64,000 nt of DNA, taken from assembly GCF_025195125.1 (NCBI RefSeq), contig NZ_JAMGSL010000011.1:1-64000 (forward strand). The letters are read 5' to 3'. This document shows positions 38,671 to 46,280 of the stretch, piece after piece. The position numbers and the translations under genes were made by a program. Each line of letters starts with the position of its first letter. Position 1 is the stretch's first letter. This DNA comes from Streptomyces sp. Je 1-79. Its GTDB lineage: Bacteria; Actinomycetota; Actinomycetes; Streptomycetales; Streptomycetaceae. Under the pieces are notes generated by a model. It had not been told where the DNA came from and did not search any database. It saw only the letters and a program-made list of their open reading frames with translations.

Positions 38671-40386
38671 GTGCGGCCAATCGGCAGCAAGTACCTGCTC
38701 GAGGAGCCGCTCGGACGCGGCGCCACGGGCACCGTCTGGCGAGCCCGCCAGAGGGAGGCCGCGGGCGCCGAGGCGGCCGTGCAGGGCCAGCCCGGCGAGA
38801 CCGTGGCCATCAAGGTCCTCAAGGAGGAGCTGGCCAACGACGCGGACATCGTGATGCGCTTCCTGCGCGAGCGGTCCGTGCTCCTGCGGCTCACCCACCC
38901 CAACATCGTGCGCACCCGCGACCTGGTCGTCGAGGGCGATGTCCTCGCCCTGGTCATGGACCTCGTCGAGGGCCCGGACCTCCACCGGTACATCCGCGAG
39001 AACGGCCCGCTCACCCCGGTCGCCGCCGCGCTCCTCACGGCCCAGATCGCCGACGCGCTCGCCGCCAGCCACGCCGACGGCGTCGTCCACCGCGACCTGA
39101 AGCCCGCCAACGTGCTCCTCGCCGAGCAGGGTGGCCAGATGCACCCGATGCTGACGGACTTCGGCATCGCGCGGCTCGCCGACTCCCCGGGCCTGACCCG
39201 TACGCACGAGTTCGTCGGCACGCCCGCGTACGTCGCGCCGGAGTCCGCCGAGGGCCGCCCGCAGACCTCCGCCGTCGACATCTACGGCGCGGGCATCCTG
39301 CTCTACGAGCTGGTCACGGGCCGACCCCCGTTCGCCGGCGGCACCGCCCTCGAAGTGCTGCACCGGCACCTCAGCGAGGAGCCCCGGCGCCCGTCGACCG
39401 TGCCCGGCCCGCTGTGGACGGTGATAGAGCGCTGCCTGAGCAAGGACCCCGACCGGCGTCCCAGCGCCGAGAACCTGGCCCGCGGTCTGCGTGCCGTCGC
39501 CGCCGGCATCGGCGTCCACGCCACGCCCGCGCAGATCGAGGCCGCCGACGGCGTCGGCGCGCTCCTCGCCCCCGACCCGGCGCCCGCGCCGGTCCCGGAG
39601 ACGCCCGGAGCCGCGGACCCGACCCAGGTGCTGCCCAGCGGAGCGGGCGCGCACTACGACCCCGCCGCGCCGACCAGCGTCATGCAGACGAGCGGCCCGA
39701 TGGGCGGCGCCGACCCGACCGCGGTCATGCCCCCCGTACCGCCGCAGCCACCGCAGGGCGCGCCGAACGAGGAGCAGCCGCACCCCTGGCAGAGCCAGCT
39801 GCGTGCGGCCCGCGACCGCAACGAGCAGACGCAGGTCCAGTACCTGGACCCGAGCGAGGACCCGCTGCGCCGCCGCCCGCAGCGTCAGCCGCAGCCCCCG
39901 CAGCATCAGCAGCCCCCGCAGCACCAGCAGCGGCCTCCGCAGCCGTACCAGCAGCCCCAGCAGCCGCCCCGGTACCAGCAGCAGCCGCAGCAGTACGCGC
40001 CTCAGCAGCCTCAGCAGCACCAGCGGCAGCCCCAGCAGCAGTACGCGCGGCCCCAGCAGGCGTACAACCCGCCGCAGCCGCCCCCGCAGGCTCCGCAGCC
40101 GCCGGCCCCGCGCGAGCCGCGTCAGCCGCGTCAGCGCAGCGCCAACCCGATGCGCATCCCGGGACTCGGCTGCCTGAAGGGCTGTCTGTTCACGATCGTG
40201 CTCTTCGTGGTCGCGGGCTGGCTCATCTGGGAGCTGACCCCGCTCCAGGGCTGGATCGCCGAAGGCAAGGGCTACTGGGAGGCCCTCGGCGACGGGATCT
40301 CGTCCTTCACCGACTGGGTCTCCGAGCTGACGGGATCCGGCTCGGGCGCCGAGACCGGTACTACTACCGGCGGTACGGGGCAGTAG
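38671..40386 (+). CDS. Membrane Ser/Thr protein kinase with Pro/Gln-rich linker
   Basis: A 571-residue eukaryotic-type kinase starting at GTG 38671 (VRPIGSKYLLEEPLGRG), with AGGGAG upstream. The kinase domain (about 8-275) has a glycine loop GRGATGTV, catalytic Lys48, HRDLKPANVLL and DFGIARL. An insertion (REAAGAEAAVQGQPGE) sits between glycine loop and Lys. Residues about 395-490 are strikingly Pro/Gln-rich. One membrane helix follows (GCLFTIVLFVVAGWLIWEL), then a short extracellular tail with Gly/Thr/Ser. There are no PASTA repeats. It is likely to signal with the divergent FHA-FtsK protein and the kinase downstream. Confidence 0.93.
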   Translation: MRPIGSKYLLEEPLGRGATGTVWRARQREAAGAEAAVQGQPGETVAIKVLKEELANDADIVMRFLRERSVLLRLTHPNIVRTRDLVVEGDVLALVMDLVEGPDLHRYIRENGPLTPVAAALLTAQIADALAASHADGVVHRDLKPANVLLAEQGGQMHPMLTDFGIARLADSPGLTRTHEFVGTPAYVAPESAEGRPQTSAVDIYGAGILLYELVTGRPPFAGGTALEVLHRHLSEEPRRPSTVPGPLWTVIERCLSKDPDRRPSAENLARGLRAVAAGIGVHATPAQIEAADGVGALLAPDPAPAPVPETPGAADPTQVLPSGAGAHYDPAAPTSVMQTSGPMGGADPTAVMPPVPPQPPQGAPNEEQPHPWQSQLRAARDRNEQTQVQYLDPSEDPLRRRPQRQPQPPQHQQPPQHQQRPPQPYQQPQQPPRYQQQPQQYAPQQPQQHQRQPQQQYARPQQAYNPPQPPPQAPQPPAPREPRQPRQRSANPMRIPGLGCLKGCLFTIVLFVVAGWLIWELTPLQGWIAEGKGYWEALGDGISSFTDWVSELTGSGSGAETGTTTGGTGQ

Positions 40387-40403
40387 TACTGCCGATTTAT
40401 CGA

Positions 40404-40480
40404 CTTCCGAGGGGTGATTTCCCCGCGGAAGTGACGACCGGCGGCTGCGGACGCGTAACTTTGACGCGTCCGCCAGCCGC
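40404..40480 (+). promoter_or_regulatory. Two tandem hairpins ahead of second kinase
   Basis: Hairpin 1 is CTTCCG-A-GGGG with CCCC-G-CGGAAG (40404-40431). Hairpin 2 is a 16-bp stem (40441-40456 with 40464-40480, one bulged C, loop AACTTTG) ending just before the ribosome-binding GAGGGAG and 13 bases before the TTG start. They may attenuate readthrough from the first kinase or gate translation of the second. Confidence 0.65.
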
Positions 40481-40493
40481 TGAGGGAGCAGTC

Positions 40494-41735
40494 TTGGCAC
40501 GGAATATCGGCAGCCGCTACACGGCCCACCAGATCCTCGGTCGGGGCAGCGCCGGCACGGTGTGGCTCGGCGAGGGCCCCGAGGGCCCCGTCGCCATCAA
40601 GCTGCTGCGCGAGGACCTGGCCTCGGACCAGGAGCTCGTCGGCCGCTTCGTCCAGGAGCGCACCGCTCTCCTCGGTCTCGACCACCCGCGGGTCGTCTCC
40701 GTCCGCGACCTCGTCGTCGACGGCAACGACCTGGCGCTCGTCATGGACCTGGTCCGCGGCACCGACCTGCGCACCCGCCTCGACCGCGAGCGCAGGCTCG
40801 CCCCCGAGGCGGCCGTCGCGATCATCGCCGACGTCGCCGACGGACTCGCCGCCGCGCACGCCGCCGGGGTCGTCCACCGGGACGTCAAGCCGGAGAACAT
40901 CCTGCTCGACATGGAGGGCCCGCTCGGCCCCGCCGGAGCGCACCCGGCCCTCCTCACCGACTTCGGCGTCGCCAAGCTCATCGACACACCGGGCCGCACC
41001 AAGGCCACGCGGATCATCGGAACGCCGGACTACCTCGCCCCGGAGATCGTCGAGGGCCTGCCGCCACGCGCCGCGGTCGACATCTACGCCCTCGCGACCG
41101 TCCTGTACGAGCTCCTGGCCGGCTTCACGCCCTTCGGCGGCGGCCACCCGGGCGCCGTGCTGCGCCGCCACGTCACCGAGACGGTCGTCCCCCTGCCGGG
41201 CATCCCCGAGGAGCTGTGGCAGCTGATCGTCCAGTGCCTGGCCAAGGCACCGGCCTCCCGGCTGCGCGCCTCGGAACTGGCCAGCCGGCTACGGGAGTGC
41301 CTGCCGCTCCTGGCCGGCCTGCCCCCGCTGGACGTGGACGAGCCCGACGACGCGGAGCAGCCGGCGCAGGAGCCGCGCGAGGAGGACCCCTACCCGACGG
41401 GGCCCACGGGGACCGCCCCGCGCCGGGCCGCCGTCCCCCTGGTCCCCGGCGCCACTCCCGACTCCAACCGGGACACCCACACCTCCATGCGCGTCCCCGC
41501 CCCCGACGAGCTCGCGGGCGGCCCCCTGGGCACCGCCCGTGCCCCGCGCTCGGCGGGCGCCCGCCGCCCCGGCTCGGCCCGTCACAAGGCGGAGACGGTC
41601 CGCAAGCGCCGGATCACCCTGTCGGTCGCGGCGGTCCTCGTCGCGGGCGCGCTGGGCGTCGGCGGCTACCTGGCGACCGCCGAGGACACCGCCGTACCGC
41701 CGCCGCAGGACTCGAAGACCTCCACCCAGCCGTAG
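40494..41735 (+). CDS. Membrane Ser/Thr protein kinase
   Basis: A 413-residue kinase starting with the rare codon TTG at 40494 (LARNIGSRYTAHQILGRG), supported by GAGGGAG at 40482-40488. The kinase domain (about 8-270) has glycine loop GRGSAGTV, Lys36, HRDVKPENILL and DFGVAKL. A 100-residue disordered linker precedes a membrane helix near the C terminus (ITLSVAAVLVAGALGVGGYLA) and a short outside tail. It has no sensor domain. It follows the first kinase by 107 bp that hold two strong hairpins, so its expression may be set separately. Confidence 0.93.
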   Translation: MARNIGSRYTAHQILGRGSAGTVWLGEGPEGPVAIKLLREDLASDQELVGRFVQERTALLGLDHPRVVSVRDLVVDGNDLALVMDLVRGTDLRTRLDRERRLAPEAAVAIIADVADGLAAAHAAGVVHRDVKPENILLDMEGPLGPAGAHPALLTDFGVAKLIDTPGRTKATRIIGTPDYLAPEIVEGLPPRAAVDIYALATVLYELLAGFTPFGGGHPGAVLRRHVTETVVPLPGIPEELWQLIVQCLAKAPASRLRASELASRLRECLPLLAGLPPLDVDEPDDAEQPAQEPREEDPYPTGPTGTAPRRAAVPLVPGATPDSNRDTHTSMRVPAPDELAGGPLGTARAPRSAGARRPGSARHKAETVRKRRITLSVAAVLVAGALGVGGYLATAEDTAVPPPQDSKTSTQP

Positions 41736-41830
41736 CCAGCGCCGCTCCCCGCCCCTCCCCGCCGCTTGTCACCGCTTGTCACCGAGACCGGCGGGGCCTG
41801 GCATTTGCGCCGAGCCGTTACGCTGGACGC

Positions 41831-42934
41831 GTGGCAGTCGTCGATGTATCCGAAGAGCTGAAGTCCCTCTCCTCGACCATGGGGTCGATCGAGGCCGTGC
41901 TGGACCTCGAACAGTTGAGGGCAGACATCGCCGTGCTCGAAGAGCAGGCCGCGGCCCCGTCCCTCTGGGACGACCCGGAGGCGGCGCAGAAGATCACCAG
42001 CAAGCTTTCGCACCTCCAGGCCGAGGTCCGCAAGGCCGAGGCCCTGCGCAGCCGGATCGACGACGTCGGGGTGCTCTTCGAGCTCGCCGAGGAGATGGAC
42101 GATCCGGACACCCGCGCCGAGGCGGAGACGGAGCTGGCCTCCGTCCGCAAGGCGCTGGACGAGATGGAGGTCCGTACGCTCCTCTCCGGCGAGTACGACG
42201 AGCGCGAGGCGCTGGTCAACATCCGCGCCGAGGCGGGCGGCGTCGACGCCGCCGACTTCGCGGAGCAGCTCCAGCGCATGTACCTGCGCTGGGCCGAGCG
42301 GCACGGCTACGGCACCGAGATCTACGAGACCTCGTACGCGGAAGAGGCCGGCATCAAGTCGACCACGTTCGTGGTCAAGGCCCCGTACGCCTACGGCACG
42401 CTCTCCGTCGAGCAGGGCACGCACCGCCTGGTGCGCATCTCCCCCTTCGACAACCAGGGCCGCCGCCAGACGTCCTTCGCGGGCGTCGAGATCCTGCCGG
42501 TCGTCGAGTCGTCCGACCACGTCGAGATCGACGAGTCCGAGCTGCGCGTGGACGTCTACCGCGCGTCGGGCCCCGGCGGCCAGGGCGTCAACACGACGGA
42601 CTCGGCGGTGCGCATCACGCACATCCCGACGGGCATCGTGGTCTCCTGCCAGAACGAGCGCTCCCAGATCCAGAACAAGGCGAGCGCCATGAACGTCCTC
42701 CAGGCCAAGCTGCTGGAGCGTCAGCGCCAGGAGGAGCGGGCCAGGATGGACGCCCTGAAGGACAGCGGCAGCTCCTGGGGCAACCAGATGCGCTCGTACG
42801 TCCTGCACCCGTACCAGATGGTCAAGGACCTCCGTACGGACTTCGAGGTCGGCAACCCGCAGTCGGTCCTCGACGGCGAGATCGACGGCTTCCTGGAGGC
42901 GGGCATCCGCTGGCGCAAGCAGCAGGACAAGTAA
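41831..42934 (+). CDS. prfB: Peptide chain release factor 2
   Basis: A 367-residue RF2 that terminates translation at UGA and UAA. GTG 41831 (VAVVDVSEELKSLSSTMGSI) is the start. The stop-codon-recognition SPF tripeptide is in RISPFDNQGRRQTSFAG, and the catalytic GGQ in SGPGGQGVNTTDSAVR. There is no in-frame UGA or frameshift site as in E. coli prfB, so autoregulation by frameshifting is absent. TACGCT (41819-41824) lies 6 bases before GTG with no clear ribosome-binding site, so the mRNA may be leaderless. A 15-bp terminator follows. Confidence 0.97.
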   Translation: MAVVDVSEELKSLSSTMGSIEAVLDLEQLRADIAVLEEQAAAPSLWDDPEAAQKITSKLSHLQAEVRKAEALRSRIDDVGVLFELAEEMDDPDTRAEAETELASVRKALDEMEVRTLLSGEYDEREALVNIRAEAGGVDAADFAEQLQRMYLRWAERHGYGTEIYETSYAEEAGIKSTTFVVKAPYAYGTLSVEQGTHRLVRISPFDNQGRRQTSFAGVEILPVVESSDHVEIDESELRVDVYRASGPGGQGVNTTDSAVRITHIPTGIVVSCQNERSQIQNKASAMNVLQAKLLERQRQEERARMDALKDSGSSWGNQMRSYVLHPYQMVKDLRTDFEVGNPQSVLDGEIDGFLEAGIRWRKQQDK

Positions 42935-42947
42935 CCCTCCCGACCTG

Positions 42948-42989
42948 ACGGCGCCGGGCCCCACGTGAAGACACGGGGCCCGGCGCCGT
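42948..42989 (+). terminator. Terminator of prfB
   Basis: ACGGCGCCGGGCCCC (42948-42962) pairs perfectly with 42975-42989 around a 12-base loop. Confidence 0.9.
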
Positions 42990-43356
42990 CGTCGTACGGG
43001 GCGCGAGGACGGTGGCGCACACCCCTCCGGCCGAGAAGCACCACTTCGCGGGCGCAAGCGGCAAGTTGACGTCTCTGACGCTTTGTCGACATGGGAACTG
43101 GCTTGGGAGGGGCGGTAGTTCCACGTTTACGTCACAGTTGCATCCCCGCATGGCAGGCATCTGGTGATCTTTCGGGCATCGCACGCGCAACGACCTTGAC
43201 GCGTATGCGGAAACTCGGAAGGGTGACATGCGGCATGCGTATCTCTGGGGCGCGTGTGAGACGGGGGCAGGTTCGACATGGTGAGAACGCCCTTCGTGCC
43301 CGAGGCCCCGAGCGCTGCTCCAATGACGAGATTGAGCTACTGGGGGTAGCAGCCAG
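42990..43356 (+). promoter_or_regulatory. Long upstream region of LAETG surface-protein gene
   Basis: These 367 bp contain a GGAACT/AGTTCC dyad (43094-43099 and 43117-43122) and TTGACG sequences near 43066 and 43196, but no convincing full promoter. An open frame of 89 codons (43091-43360) overlaps the next start; its composition does not look coding. Confidence 0.35.
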
Positions 43357-44037
43357 ATGACGAAGAAGACGCGGATCCGCGTTGCGCGGATAGCTGCCGG
43401 TGCGGTCATCGCCGCCGGCGCGTCGCTCACTGCGGCGGGCGCCGCTTCGGCCGTGGGTGTCGATCTGACGATCGGTGTCCAGGCCGAGCTGCCCGAGGCG
43501 GATCCCACCTGCATCCCGGGCGAGCCCGGGTGCGAGACGGAGCCGACGCCGACGGACGACCCGGACCCGACGCCGACCGACGACCCGGACCCGACGCCGA
43601 CGGACGACCCGGACCCGACGCCGACCGACGACCCGGACCCGACGCCCACGGACGACCCGGACCCGACGCCGACCGACGACCCGGACCCGACGCCGACCGA
43701 CGACCCGAAGCCGACGCCCACGGACGGCCCGAAGCCGACCGACGGCCCGAAGCCGACGGGCGAGCCGACCACCAGCCCGACCACGCCGGATGACGGCGGT
43801 TCGGACGCCGGCGACTGCACCGTCGACGTCGACGGCGCCGAGTGCGTCAACAACAACCCCGACACCGACAACGCCGGCTCGCAGCCCGTCGAGCAGGGCA
43901 AGGCCAAGGAGGAGCTGGCTGAGACCGGCGCCGCCGAGACCTCGTTCCTGATCATCGGTGCCGCCACCATGATCGCCGGTGGCATCGGCTTCCGGATGCT
44001 CCCGCGTCTGGTCGGCGGTGGCCGCGCCGCCGTCTGA
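43357..44037 (+). CDS. Sortase-anchored surface protein with PTPTDDPD repeats
   Basis: A 226-residue secreted protein. It has a signal peptide (about 1-31: RIAAGAVIAAGASLTAAGAASA), a short Cys-containing segment, then eight octapeptide repeats (PTPTDDPD type, about residues 63-126). A DCTVDVDGAEC motif follows, with two Cys that could form a disulphide. The C terminus is a sorting signal: LAETG, a hydrophobic helix (SFLIIGAATMIAGGIGF) and Arg-containing tail. LAxTG matches the class-E sortase signal used for Streptomyces chaplins. The repeat domain is an acidic, extended cell-wall stalk. GGGGGT lies upstream as ribosome-binding site. No function is known. Confidence 0.88.
   Translation: MTKKTRIRVARIAAGAVIAAGASLTAAGAASAVGVDLTIGVQAELPEADPTCIPGEPGCETEPTPTDDPDPTPTDDPDPTPTDDPDPTPTDDPDPTPTDDPDPTPTDDPDPTPTDDPKPTPTDGPKPTDGPKPTGEPTTSPTTPDDGGSDAGDCTVDVDGAECVNNNPDTDNAGSQPVEQGKAKEELAETGAAETSFLIIGAATMIAGGIGFRMLPRLVGGGRAAV
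43543..43734 (+). repeat. Eight 24-bp tandem repeats coding PTPTDDP[DK]
   Basis: Unit CCGACGCCGACGGACGACCC plus GGAC, eight copies; seven code PTPTDDP followed by D or K and the eighth PTPTDGPK. A shortened PTDGPK follows. Copies differ mainly by synonymous G/C changes, so the array could vary in length between strains. Confidence 0.92.
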
Positions 44038-44072
44038 GCGGCTCGGTGACCGTCAGGTCGTAGAAGCATGAA

Positions 44073-44104
44073 GAGAGGGCCGGGGGCGTTCCCCCGGCCC
44101 TCTC
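44073..44104. terminator. Perfect 14-bp bidirectional terminator
   Basis: GAGAGGGCCGGGGG (44073-44086) pairs exactly with 44091-44104 around CGTT, between the convergent LAETG and zinc-ribbon genes. Confidence 0.88.
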
Positions 44105-44140
44105 CCCTTGTCCGGCTCGTATGCGGGGAGCGCGGAAGCC

Positions 44141-44326
44141 CTACGCGGTCTGCAGGGCCGCGAGCAGCGCCACCATCGCCACCAGGGCGACGACGAGCGC
44201 CAGCAGCATCGCCGGGGTCAGGCCCGTCGACGGGTCCAGACGTTCCCGGTTCGCGCGGCAGACGGGGCAGCGGCCCTCCGCGACGGGGGCCGCGCAGTTG
44301 GCGCACACCAGTCGGTCATAGGTCAT
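44141..44326 (-). CDS. Small zinc-ribbon membrane protein
   Basis: A 61-residue protein starting MTYDRLVCANCAAPVAEGRC with a strong GAGGAGGAG ribosome-binding site; the longer open frame is intergenic. It has two CxxC pairs (CANC and CPVC) forming a likely zinc ribbon in the cytoplasm. A single membrane helix follows at the C terminus (MLLALVVALVAMVALLAALQ). It is divergent from ftsE. No family name is recognised; a small tail-anchored regulator or adaptor is possible, but that is inference. Confidence 0.78.
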   Translation of the reverse strand: MTYDRLVCANCAAPVAEGRCPVCRANRERLDPSTGLTPAMLLALVVALVAMVALLAALQTA

Positions 44327-44573
44327 GCGCTCTCCTCCTCCCGCACAGGGATCCACATCAGGGACAACGCCCGGTCGTACCCGAGCGTTCCCCCTACCAC
44401 TGTGCCAGCTCCACGTCGTTTCGGCGCGCCCCGTCGGATTACACCCGGATCGCATCGCTTCCGCCCCGAAGGGCGAAAAGGATAAAGCACGCAAGCCGGG
44501 ACCGCGACTGCGCAGGCCATCGCCGGTCGCGTAAGGTCGCGCACACCTACTCCCGGCCGACCGTGGTGCATCC

Positions 44574-45263
44574 GTGATCCGATTCGACAACGTCTCCAAG
44601 TCCTATCCGAAGCAGAACCGCCCCGCGCTCCGGGATGTATCCCTGGAGATCGAGAAGGGGGAGTTCGTCTTCCTCGTCGGTTCCTCCGGCTCCGGAAAGT
44701 CGACTTTCCTCCGGCTGATCCTGCGCGAGGAGCGCTGCAGCCACGGCCAGGTGCACGTCCTCGGCAAGGACCTCGCCCGGCTGTCCAACTGGAAGGTGCC
44801 CCAGATGCGGCGCCAGCTCGGAACCGTCTTCCAGGACTTCCGGCTGCTGCCCAACAAGACCGTCGCCGAGAACGTCGCCTTCGCCCAGGAGGTCATCGGC
44901 AAGCCGCGCGGCGAGATCCGCAAGGCCGTGCCCCAGGTCCTCGACCTCGTCGGCCTCGGCGGCAAGGAGGACCGGATGCCCGGCGAACTCTCCGGTGGTG
45001 AGCAGCAGCGCGTCGCCATCGCCCGGGCCTTCGTCAACCGCCCGATGCTGCTGATCGCGGACGAGCCCACGGGCAACCTCGACCCGCAGACCTCCGTCGG
45101 CATCATGAAGCTGCTCGACCGCATCAACAGGACAGGGACCACCGTCGTCATGGCGACCCACGACCAGAACATCGTCGACCAGATGCGCAAGCGCGTCATC
45201 GAGCTCGAGAAGGGCCGTCTCGTCCGCGACCAGGCGCGCGGCGTCTACGGATACCAGCACTGA
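44574..45263 (+). CDS. ftsE: FtsE cell-division ABC ATPase
   Basis: A 229-residue ABC ATPase starting at GTG 44574 (VIRFDNVSKSYPKQ). Walker A is GSSGSGKST (36-44), the signature LSGGEQQR and Walker B LLIADEPTGNLD. FtsE partners FtsX and transmits ATPase-driven conformational change to peptidoglycan hydrolases at division sites. No ribosome-binding site is obvious; TAAGGT at 44532-44537 could be a -10 element. ftsX follows 21 bp downstream. The 247-bp gap to the divergent zinc-ribbon gene shows no other feature. Confidence 0.97.
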   Translation: MIRFDNVSKSYPKQNRPALRDVSLEIEKGEFVFLVGSSGSGKSTFLRLILREERCSHGQVHVLGKDLARLSNWKVPQMRRQLGTVFQDFRLLPNKTVAENVAFAQEVIGKPRGEIRKAVPQVLDLVGLGGKEDRMPGELSGGEQQRVAIARAFVNRPMLLIADEPTGNLDPQTSVGIMKLLDRINRTGTTVVMATHDQNIVDQMRKRVIELEKGRLVRDQARGVYGYQH

Positions 45264-45284
45264 GCAGGTAGGGGATAGAACACC

Positions 45285-46202
45285 ATGCGCGCTCAGTTCG
45301 TGCTCTCCGAGATCGGCGTCGGTCTCCGGCGCAATCTCACGATGACCTTCGCCGTCATCGTCTCCGTGGCCCTCTCGCTCGCCCTGTTCGGCGGCGCGCT
45401 GCTCATGCGCGAGCAGGTCAGCACGATGAAGGACTACTGGTACGACAAGGTCAACGTCTCCATCTTCCTCTGCAACAAGAACGACGCGGCCACCTCCACC
45501 AAGTGCGCCAAGGGCGCGGTGACCGCGCAGCAGAAGGAGCAGATCGAGGCCGATCTGAAGAAGATGGACATCGTCGAGACCGTGCACCACGAGTCCACCG
45601 ACGAGGCCTACAAGCACTACAAGGAGCAGTACAGCGACACCGCCATCGCGTCGGTCATCACGCCCGACCAGATGCAGGAGTCGTTCCGGGTCAAGCTGGA
45701 CGACCCGGAGAAGTACAAGGTCGTCGCCACCGCCTTCGCGGGCCGGGACGGCGTGGAGTCCGTCCAGGACCAGCGCAACATCCTGCAGAACCTCTTCGAC
45801 CTGATGAACGGCATGAACATCGCCGCCCTCGGCGTCATGGGACTGATGCTGGTCATCGCGCTGATGCTGATCGTCAACACGGTGCGCGTCTCCGCCTTCA
45901 GCCGACGGCGCGAGACCGGCATCATGCGACTGGTCGGCGCCTCCAGCTTCTACATCCAGATGCCGTTCATCATGGAGGCCGCCTTCGCCGGACTCCTCGG
46001 CGGCGCCGTCGCCTGCATCATGCTCCTGGTCGGGCGGTACTTCCTCATCGACCACGGCATCGCGCTCGCCGACAAGATGCAGCTCGTCAACTTCATCGGC
46101 TGGGACGCCGTCCTCGCCAAGCTGCCGCTCGTCATCGCCATCGGCCTGCTGATGCCGGCCCTTGCCGCATTCGTCGCGCTGCGCAAGTACCTGAAGGTGT
46201 GA
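45285..46202 (+). CDS. ftsX: FtsX cell-division permease-like protein
   Basis: A 305-residue FtsX with the normal topology. Helix 1 is at about 22-43. An extracellular loop (about 45-175) includes FLCNKNDAATSTKCAKGAV, with two Cys and the hydrolase-contacting region. Three further helices and the cytoplasmic SRRRETGIMRLVGASSFYIQMPF coupling segment follow. In actinobacteria FtsX activates a NlpC/P60 or RipC-type hydrolase. It is cotranscribed with ftsE and ended by a 14-bp terminator with a TTTCG tail. Confidence 0.97.
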   Translation: MRAQFVLSEIGVGLRRNLTMTFAVIVSVALSLALFGGALLMREQVSTMKDYWYDKVNVSIFLCNKNDAATSTKCAKGAVTAQQKEQIEADLKKMDIVETVHHESTDEAYKHYKEQYSDTAIASVITPDQMQESFRVKLDDPEKYKVVATAFAGRDGVESVQDQRNILQNLFDLMNGMNIAALGVMGLMLVIALMLIVNTVRVSAFSRRRETGIMRLVGASSFYIQMPFIMEAAFAGLLGGAVACIMLLVGRYFLIDHGIALADKMQLVNFIGWDAVLAKLPLVIAIGLLMPALAAFVALRKYLKV

Positions 46203-46224
46203 GAAGAGACCTCCGAGTACCCCG

Positions 46225-46255
46225 GGCGCCGTGCGGTCAACGACCGTACGGCGCC
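46225..46255 (+). terminator. Terminator of ftsEX
   Basis: GGCGCCGTGCGGTC (46225-46238) pairs with 46242-46255 (one G-U) around AAC, followed by TTTCGCTTGTCC. Confidence 0.9.
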
Positions 46256-46280
46256 TTTCGCTTGTCCTAGAGTGGGCGCC

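Noticed and set aside
39880..40100. CAG/CCG-rich stretch as a non-coding microsatellite
   Set aside because: It is in frame and codes the Pro/Gln-rich linker of the first kinase between its catalytic domain and membrane helix.
41831..42934. Programmed frameshift in prfB
   Set aside because: The frame is continuous from GTG to stop, with no early UGA or slippery CUU-U.
43091..43360. 89-codon ORF overlapping the LAETG gene start (ATGA)
   Set aside because: Composition is intergenic-like, no ribosome-binding site or recognisable motif; overlap looks fortuitous.
43543..43734. Regular 24-bp repeats as a possible CRISPR array
   Set aside because: There are no spacers; the repeats are directly tandem, in frame and code PTPTDDPD inside a secreted protein.
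44574..44600. ftsE fused to the small zinc-ribbon gene as one longer minus-strand protein (44141-44599)
   Set aside because: The extension upstream of 44326 is antisense to the ftsE start and leader, and a strong ribosome-binding site marks the shorter start.
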